NCBI GenBank assembly: GCA_023393915.1
Contig: JAEXBS010000028.1
Coordinates: forward strand, 1-11,395
Source of the DNA: Bacteroidota bacterium
Lineage (GTDB): Bacteria > Bacteroidota > Bacteroidia > Flavobacteriales > Weeksellaceae
Length of the DNA stretch: 11,395 bases
Reading direction: 5' to 3'
The translations under genes and the position numbers were made by a program. The notes beneath the pieces were generated by a model. That model worked only from the letters and a program-made list of their open reading frames with translations. It was not told the origin of the DNA and did not search any database. Below are positions 7,169 through 11,395 of the stretch, piece after piece (the stretch's first letter is position 1; the number at the start of each line of letters is the position of its first letter).

Positions 7169-9478
7169 ATGCCAAGAGATACAAAGCGCGACGAGAAGAA
7201 TTTTAATCAAGCAGCGCTGGATTACCATAAAGCAGAACCTAAAGGAAAAATTGAAGTAATTCCATCCAAACCACATTCCTCCGCCAGAGATCTTTCTTTG
7301 GCTTATTCACCAGGAGTTGCAATCCCTTGTTTAGAAATAGAAAAGAATCCAATAGCAGCCTACGACTATACTGGAAAGGGAAATCTTGTTGCTGTAATTT
7401 CTAATGGGACGGCTGTACTAGGGTTAGGTGATATTGGAGCAGAGGCCTCTAAGCCAGTAATGGAGGGTAAGGGGCTTTTGTTCAAGATCTTTGCTGATAT
7501 TAATGTTTTTGATATTGAGATCGATGAAAAAGATCCAGATAAATTTATTGAAATCGTAAAGGGAATTGCTCCAACTTTTGGGGGGATTAATTTAGAAGAT
7601 ATCAAAGCACCTGAAGCCTTTTATATTGAACAAAGGTTAAAGGAAGAGCTCAATATACCTCTTATGCACGATGATCAACACGGAACAGCAATAATTTCAG
7701 CCGCTGCTTTAATTAATGCTTTAGAGTTGGCTGGAAAATCGATCGAGACGGTGAAAGTCGTGGTGAATGGAGCAGGAGCTGCTGCAATCGCTTGTGCTAA
7801 GCTTTACCTGGCACTAGGTTTAAGAAAAGAGAATATTTTGATGTGCGACAGTAAGGGTGTAATAAATCACCGTCGTGAAAATCTTACGCCAGAGAAGTTA
7901 GAATTTGTTGCTCAAACCGAATTGAATACCCTTGAGGAAGCATTGGTAGGTGCAGATGTTTTTGTCGGACTTTCCAAAGGAAATGTGATGAGCCCAGATA
8001 TGCTAAAATCTATGAGTGATAATCCCATTGTTTTTGGGCTGGCAAATCCAACACCTGAGATTGATTATAATCTTGCTGTAGAAACTCGCAAGGATGTTAT
8101 TATGGCGACCGGCCGAAGTGATTATCCCAATCAAGTAAACAATGTTCTTGGGTTTCCTTACATATTTAGAGGAGCCTTAGATGTGCAAGCCAGTGGAATC
8201 AATGAAGAAATGAAATTGGCTGCGGTGAAGGCTATTGCTGATTTAGCAAAAGAGTCGGTTCCTGAAGCGGTTATCTTGGCTTATAATTTAACCAACTTAC
8301 AGTTTGGAAGAGAGTATTTTATTCCTAAGCCTTTTGACAACCGACTAATTACCAAAGTTTCTATTGCCGTTGCAAAGGCAGCGATGGAAAGTGGTATTGC
8401 AGGCAAGCCGATTGAAAGTTTTGAAGAATACGAAAATCAACTTCTTGACCGTATGGGTAGAGATGAAAGGTTGATTCGTATGATGCAAAATCGTGCGCGG
8501 TCCAATCCGAAAAGAGTTACTCTAAGTAATGCTGAGGAGTATAATGTACTTAAAGCTGCTCAAATTTTGTATGAAGAAGGGATAGCAAAGCCCATTTTAT
8601 TAGGTGAGAAAAAATTTATTAAAGCTCAGATGGAGCGTTATGGTATGCAGCTTGACGTACCAATTATTGATCCATCAGATGAAGAGCAGGAGAGTAAACG
8701 AAAAGTCTATAGAGAATCATTATGGAAACTTCGTCAACGAAAAGGAATGAATGAATATCAAGCGAAGCGTTTTGTGAGACAAAGAGATTATTTTGGACCA
8801 CTAATGTTAAAACATGGAGATACCGACGCATTGATTGTTGGATTTTCAAAAAGTTATGCTTCTACTATTCGTCCCGTATTGCAGGTAATTGAAAAGGAAC
8901 AGGGAGTAGATAAGGTTGCTGCAATGATGATGATTTTAACCGGGAAGAAAAATCCAATCTTCTTTGCGGATACTTCAATGAACGAGCGTCCTACAAGTGA
9001 CGATTTAGTTAATATTGCTCGAATGGCAGAATTAACGGTTAGAAGCTTTGCTATTGAACCGCGTATCGCTATGCTTTCGTTTGAGAATTTTTCGGGTAAA
9101 TCAGATACTTCCAAGAAAGTAGCCAAAGCAGTGAGTCAATTGCATGAAAAGTTCCCTAAGATGATTGTAGACGGAGAGATTCAGCCTGATTTTGCTTTAA
9201 ATGCAGATCATTTGGCGGATTATCCTTTTTCTAAGTTGGGAAATACACCCGCAAATACTTTTGTGTTCCCAAGTCTTGAAAGTGCTAATCTTTCCTATAA
9301 GATTATTAGAGGGATCAAGGCTGCGCAAGTCGTTGGTCCTATACTTATGGGGCTTAAGCAACCGGTTCATGTGCTACAGATGAGATCCAGCGTAGAAGAA
9401 ATCGTCAATTTAGCAACGATCGCAGTATTGGATGCCCAGAGAAGAGAGGAGGCCCAAAAATCAAAGAAAACGAAATAA
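7169..9478 (+). CDS. maeB: NADP-dependent malic enzyme, hybrid MaeB with phosphotransacetylase-like domain
   Basis: A 769-residue cytoplasmic enzyme converting malate plus NADP+ to pyruvate, CO2 and NADPH. Its length agrees with hybrid MaeB proteins (about 760). The malic enzyme part (about 1-430) shows SLAYSPGVA with the catalytic Tyr (Y46 region), PVMEGKGLLFK with the catalytic Lys (K101), metal ligands in NLEDI (E143, D144) and MHDDQHGTA (D168, D169), the nucleotide loop NGAGAAA (200-206), LANPTPEI (291-298) and the late signature PNQVNNVLGFPYIFRGALD (320-338). From about 430 to 760 follows a phosphotransacetylase-like domain, known in E. coli MaeB to give allosteric control by acetyl-CoA rather than transacetylation. 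Its stop shares a base with the ruvA start (TAATG), so ruvA is probably read by translational coupling. No frameshift or missing key residue is seen. Confidence 0.96.
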   Translation: MPRDTKRDEKNFNQAALDYHKAEPKGKIEVIPSKPHSSARDLSLAYSPGVAIPCLEIEKNPIAAYDYTGKGNLVAVISNGTAVLGLGDIGAEASKPVMEGKGLLFKIFADINVFDIEIDEKDPDKFIEIVKGIAPTFGGINLEDIKAPEAFYIEQRLKEELNIPLMHDDQHGTAIISAAALINALELAGKSIETVKVVVNGAGAAAIACAKLYLALGLRKENILMCDSKGVINHRRENLTPEKLEFVAQTELNTLEEALVGADVFVGLSKGNVMSPDMLKSMSDNPIVFGLANPTPEIDYNLAVETRKDVIMATGRSDYPNQVNNVLGFPYIFRGALDVQASGINEEMKLAAVKAIADLAKESVPEAVILAYNLTNLQFGREYFIPKPFDNRLITKVSIAVAKAAMESGIAGKPIESFEEYENQLLDRMGRDERLIRMMQNRARSNPKRVTLSNAEEYNVLKAAQILYEEGIAKPILLGEKKFIKAQMERYGMQLDVPIIDPSDEEQESKRKVYRESLWKLRQRKGMNEYQAKRFVRQRDYFGPLMLKHGDTDALIVGFSKSYASTIRPVLQVIEKEQGVDKVAAMMMILTGKKNPIFFADTSMNERPTSDDLVNIARMAELTVRSFAIEPRIAMLSFENFSGKSDTSKKVAKAVSQLHEKFPKMIVDGEIQPDFALNADHLADYPFSKLGNTPANTFVFPSLESANLSYKIIRGIKAAQVVGPILMGLKQPVHVLQMRSSVEEIVNLATIAVLDAQRREEAQKSKKTK

Positions 9479-10059
9479 TGATTTATTCGCTAAACGGTAA
9501 AATTCAGGAATTAAGTCCCATTCATGCAGTTGTGGATGTTTCAGGAGTTGGGTACTACGTAGGATTAAGTGTGCAGACCTCAATGGAGTTAAAGTTGAAT
9601 GAAACGGCTTTTCTTTATATTCAACATATCCTGCGTGAAGATGCAAGTCTATTGTTCGGATTTCATTCAATTAAAGAAAGAGAAGTATTTCGTCACTTGA
9701 TTAGTGTTAGCGGTGTGGGTCCTTCTTCTGCTATGGTGATGTTGTCCTCGCTCTCCTTAGAAGAAATTGCAGAAGCTATCTTGTCTGGTAATAGTGGACT
9801 ACTACAGCGAGTGAAAGGGATAGGGGTGAAGACCGCACAAAGAATAATTATTGATTTAAGAGATAAGATTTCAAAGATTGAACTTCCGGATAGTGATTTT
9901 AGTATTTCGAGCAACCACAAAAAGAATGAAGCGTTGACGGCTCTGGAAGTGCTAGGTATCCCACGAAAAAGTGCAGAGAAAATAGCCGACCGCATATTAA
10001 AATCACAAGCTGATTTAGCAGTAGAAGAGTTAATTAAGCAAATATTAAAGAACCTCTAA
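9478..10059 (+). CDS. ruvA: Holliday junction branch migration protein RuvA
   Basis: A 193-residue protein of normal RuvA length. It binds four-way DNA junctions as a tetramer and directs the RuvB motor during recombination repair. The N-terminal OB-fold covers about 1-63 (MIYSLNGKI; VVDVSGVGYYV at 18-28; HILREDASLLFGF at 50-62). Two helix-hairpin-helix elements follow: LISVSGVGPSSAMVML (74-89) and LQRVKGIGVKTAQRIIIDLR (109-128). A linker of low conservation precedes the small domain III (about 149-193) with EALTALEVLGIPRKSAEKI, which contacts RuvB. The ATG overlaps the maeB stop by one base. No ruvB or ruvC is adjacent, which is common in Bacteroidota. In many flavobacteria sprA follows; here gcvH does. 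Confidence 0.97.
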   Translation: MIYSLNGKIQELSPIHAVVDVSGVGYYVGLSVQTSMELKLNETAFLYIQHILREDASLLFGFHSIKEREVFRHLISVSGVGPSSAMVMLSSLSLEEIAEAILSGNSGLLQRVKGIGVKTAQRIIIDLRDKISKIELPDSDFSISSNHKKNEALTALEVLGIPRKSAEKIADRILKSQADLAVEELIKQILKNL

Positions 10060-10078
10060 GCAAAATTCAAATTAAATA

Positions 10079-10110
10079 TTTGTCCTATATGGAGAATTAG
10101 AGTAAATTTG
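10079..10110 (+). promoter_or_regulatory. Promoter of gcvH
   Basis: TTTG at 10079-10082, a 20-bp spacer and TAAATTTG at 10103-10110 match the Bacteroidota consensus TTTG-N19-21-TAnnTTTG in every fixed position. Transcription would start near 10117, leaving a leader of about 20 nt before the gcvH ATG at 10136. It occupies the 76-bp gap after ruvA and suggests gcvH is expressed independently of the maeB-ruvA unit. Confidence 0.62.
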
Positions 10111-10135
10111 AATTCATTAATAAAATATTGGGAAA

Positions 10136-10513
10136 ATGAATACACCATCAGAACTTAAGTACACCAAAGACCACGAGTGGGTGAAAATTACAGACAATGT
10201 TGCTACAATTGGGATTACTGATTTTGCACAAGGAGAACTAGGAGATATTGTTTTCGTCGATGTAGATACAGTAGACGACGAGCTTTCCGCAGGCGATGTT
10301 TTTGGAAGCGTTGAAGCCGTAAAGACAGTTTCCGATTTGTTTTTGCCACTTTCAGGAACGGTTAGTGAGTTTAATTCTGCATTGGAAGACCAGCCTGAGC
10401 TACTAAATTCTGATCCGTACGGAGAAGGTTGGATTATTAAATTAACTATTTCCGAGGATGCTGATCTATCAGAATTGTTATCAGCTGAAGAGTACCAAGC
10501 TTCACTTGGATAG
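10136..10513 (+). CDS. gcvH: Glycine cleavage system H protein
   Basis: A 125-residue lipoyl carrier protein, normal length for GcvH. It shuttles the aminomethyl group and electrons between the P, T and L proteins of the glycine cleavage system in the cytoplasm. Visible marks are the N-terminal KYTKDHEWVK (8-17), GITDFAQGELGDIVFVDV (26-43), the lipoylation site GSVEAVKTVSDLFLPLSG with Lys63, and the C-terminal NSDPYGEGWIIKL. No gcvP, gcvT or lipoylation genes are nearby; scattered gcv genes are usual in this phylum. The ATG at 10136 is preceded by its own promoter at 10079-10110. The end overlaps the downstream VanZ-like frame. All catalytic and structural marks are intact. Confidence 0.97.
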   Translation: MNTPSELKYTKDHEWVKITDNVATIGITDFAQGELGDIVFVDVDTVDDELSAGDVFGSVEAVKTVSDLFLPLSGTVSEFNSALEDQPELLNSDPYGEGWIIKLTISEDADLSELLSAEEYQASLG

Positions 10514-10859
10514 AATTTCAAAAATATTTAGTAAGATTTTGCCCATTTATTGGGCATTTCTCACTTATATGCTTTTGCGTCCGAGTTCAGAGACCCAGGA
10601 TTACTGGTTTCTTTTTACTGGTATAGATAAAGTGATTCATTTATCTATATTCTTATTTCTAGGATTTTGTTTCAGCTGTACGTTTCCAAAGATTCGACCA
10701 ATTCGTTATTTTCAGATTATGCTGCTTTATGCATTGCTTACCGAAATACTTCAGGATAAAATGGGCTTAGGCCGTTCTTTAGAATCTTTAGATTTATTAG
10801 CCGATATGGTAGGAGTGGCACTGGGCTACTATCTTTTTCGAGCCACTAAAGCTTTGTAG
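10458..10859 (+). CDS. VanZ-like membrane protein
   Basis: A small membrane protein with four hydrophobic segments. VanZ-family marks are DKVIHLSIFLFLG (helix 2, the DKxxH motif), LTEILQDKMGLGRSLESLDL (the ExxQ...GR...D pattern) and LLADMVGVALGYYLF, where the family often has DxxxNxxGxxxG. The name comes from VanZ, a teicoplanin-resistance protein; most chromosomal members have no known function and nothing here suggests a resistance role. Starting at the ATG 10458 it overlaps gcvH by 56 bp, and the first 16 residues would simply be gcvH out of frame. A TTG at 10506 gives MDRISKIFSK right before helix 1 and an 8-bp overlap, which I find at least as likely. It is probably cotranscribed with gcvH. 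The protein is 133 residues from the ATG, 117 from the TTG. Confidence 0.82.
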   Translation: MLIYQNCYQLKSTKLHLDRISKIFSKILPIYWAFLTYMLLRPSSETQDYWFLFTGIDKVIHLSIFLFLGFCFSCTFPKIRPIRYFQIMLLYALLTEILQDKMGLGRSLESLDLLADMVGVALGYYLFRATKAL

Positions 10860-11155
10860 ATAAGTTCCTTCTTTTTTCTACTTCTTAGTGCATCCATTTA
10901 ATTGACTTCTTTTAGTTCATTCTTTTTAAAACCTTAAACCTTTTCAAGAAAGAAAGTTTAAGGTTCTATACTATATAGATAGAGTTTCATTTTTAGGCGA
11001 ATCCAGCCTATAGTAGAAGAAGGTTTTCCCTGTTTTTTAGTTAGTGTATCACTAGATTTCGTATGTGGAAAACTATCATATGCCTGCTATTTGCTTAGTA
11101 ATCAATACGAAGTGCAGCCTGTTTTTCCACTTTTAAAATTTTAAATAGAAATTAC
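10860..11155. other. Gene-free spacer between the VanZ-like gene and the tandem promoters
   Basis: No open frame, tRNA or CRISPR repeat is recognisable on either strand. It contains the inverted repeat at 10930-10965, a small hairpin TAGGC/GCCTA (10994-10998 and 11006-11010), and GTGGAAAA (11065-11072) facing TTTTCCAC (11123-11130) across 50 bases. Confidence 0.5.
10930..10965. repeat. Inverted repeat, possible terminator after the VanZ-like gene
   Basis: Perfect 10-base arms AACCTTAAAC and GTTTAAGGTT (10930-10939 and 10956-10965) enclose a 16-base loop. On the plus strand no T-run follows; on the minus strand four Ts follow. It lies 70 bases after the VanZ-like stop, so it may end the gcvH transcript in an imperfect way or be a processing site. 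It is AT-rich, so the stem is not very stable. Confidence 0.4.
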
Positions 11156-11187
11156 TTGTTTTGCGTGATTAGTTTGTCTTATCTTTG
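11156..11187 (+). promoter_or_regulatory. Upstream promoter P1 of the right-edge stable-RNA-type unit
   Basis: TTG at 11156-11158, a 21-bp spacer and TATCTTTG at 11180-11187 match the Bacteroidota housekeeping consensus; CAG follows. The region upstream is rich in A and T tracts. Together with P2 about 100 bp downstream it forms a tandem pair. Confidence 0.68.
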
Positions 11188-11258
11188 CAGTCACTTTACA
11201 GTGGAGCAGAAGATATTTAAAAGTTGAAAAACTTCTTTAAAAATTTGTAAGAAAAAAC

Positions 11259-11288
11259 TTGCAGGTATAGAAAATCTTCCTATCTTTG
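11259..11288 (+). promoter_or_regulatory. Downstream promoter P2, rRNA-operon type
   Basis: TTG at 11259-11261, exactly 19 bp, then TATCTTTG at 11281-11288, an ideal Bacteroidota promoter. It is preceded by A and T tracts (about 11215-11258) resembling an UP element, a feature I recall from flavobacterial rRNA promoters. Transcription would begin near 11295 and run out of the window. Confidence 0.78.
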
Positions 11289-11395
11289 CAATCCCAAATC
11301 GAAAGAGAGTAGGGGCGCAGAAGAGAGTTAGAGGATAAATGAAGGAGGGACTTTAAGTTTCACGGAGGATTTTTTTTAGGCTTGATTTAGAGCTT
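11289..11395 (+). other. Transcribed leader of the downstream unit, gene not in window
   Basis: About 100 bases after P2 without a credible coding frame. A mini-frame ATG AAG GAG GGA CTT TAA (from 11339) is too short to call. The sequence does not reach a 16S rRNA start. Its purine-rich beginning and lack of a gene fit the untranslated leader of an rRNA or other stable-RNA operon, which is inference. Confidence 0.4.

Noticed and set aside
8664..9126. Minus-strand open frames inside maeB
   Set aside because: They lie wholly within the phosphotransacetylase-like domain coding sequence and show no family features.
10117..10521. Long minus-strand open frame opposite gcvH
   Set aside because: It is the serine-rich mirror of an intact gcvH and has no recognisable domain.
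10994..11010. TAGGC-GAATCCA-GCCTA hairpin as a tRNA T-arm
   Set aside because: The loop lacks TTC, and no acceptor, D or anticodon stems can be built around it.
11064..11131. DnaA-box-like motifs (TTTTCCACA on the minus strand at 11064-11072; TTTTCCACT on the plus strand at 11123-11131), suggesting a replication origin
   Set aside because: Only two imperfect boxes, in opposite orientation, no cluster and no dnaA or origin-linked gene; strong tandem promoters explain the AT-richness better.

Overview
The window looks like a chromosomal segment of a low-GC Bacteroidota, most probably a member of the Flavobacteriales or a close relative. The evidence is the promoter type (TTG-N19-21-TAnnTTTG rather than -35/-10 of the E. 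coli type), the gene families present (DUF3810, BadF-type N-acetylglucosamine kinase, Bacteroidota-type FucP/GluP transporter) and the gene order maeB-ruvA-gcvH-vanZ-like. Most genes are ordinary housekeeping or metabolic genes. No CRISPR array, phage, toxin-antitoxin pair or defence island is visible.

Left edge (1-1200): about 1.2 kb without an intact gene. It holds a strong plus-strand terminator (127-156) that must end a transcript starting left of the window, a heavily decayed minus-strand ISL3-family transposase relic (about 270-719), and a second weaker plus-oriented hairpin/T-run just beyond the stop of the first gene.

Minus-strand block (1201-5818): two transcription units. The upstream one is gtrA-like followed by a plsC-like acyltransferase with overlapping reading frames. 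The downstream one is a FucP-type sugar transporter, a ROK sugar kinase and a DUF3810 membrane zincin-like protein, packed with gaps of 3 and 1 bp. The transporter and kinase together suggest uptake and phosphorylation of a hexose. A 156-bp divergent spacer separates this block from the plus-strand block.

Plus-strand block (5975-10859): a small DUF465/YdcH-like protein, a BadF-type GlcNAc-kinase-like protein, a hybrid malic enzyme (MaeB with C-terminal phosphotransacetylase-like domain), ruvA (sharing one base with the maeB stop), gcvH with its own good promoter, and a VanZ-like membrane protein overlapping the gcvH end. As I recall, in many flavobacteria the large T9SS translocon gene sprA/sov lies between ruvA and gcvH; here there are only 76 bp.

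Right edge (10860-11395): about 0.5 kb without a gene, ending in two tandem, very strong Bacteroidota promoters with AT-rich upstream DNA. Their layout resembles the leader of a ribosomal RNA operon, so an rrn operon or another highly expressed stable-RNA locus is predicted just past the window. I found no convincing undescribed system; the points most worth checking are the transposon relic, the missing sprA, the ROK kinase without its zinc cysteines and the tandem promoters.
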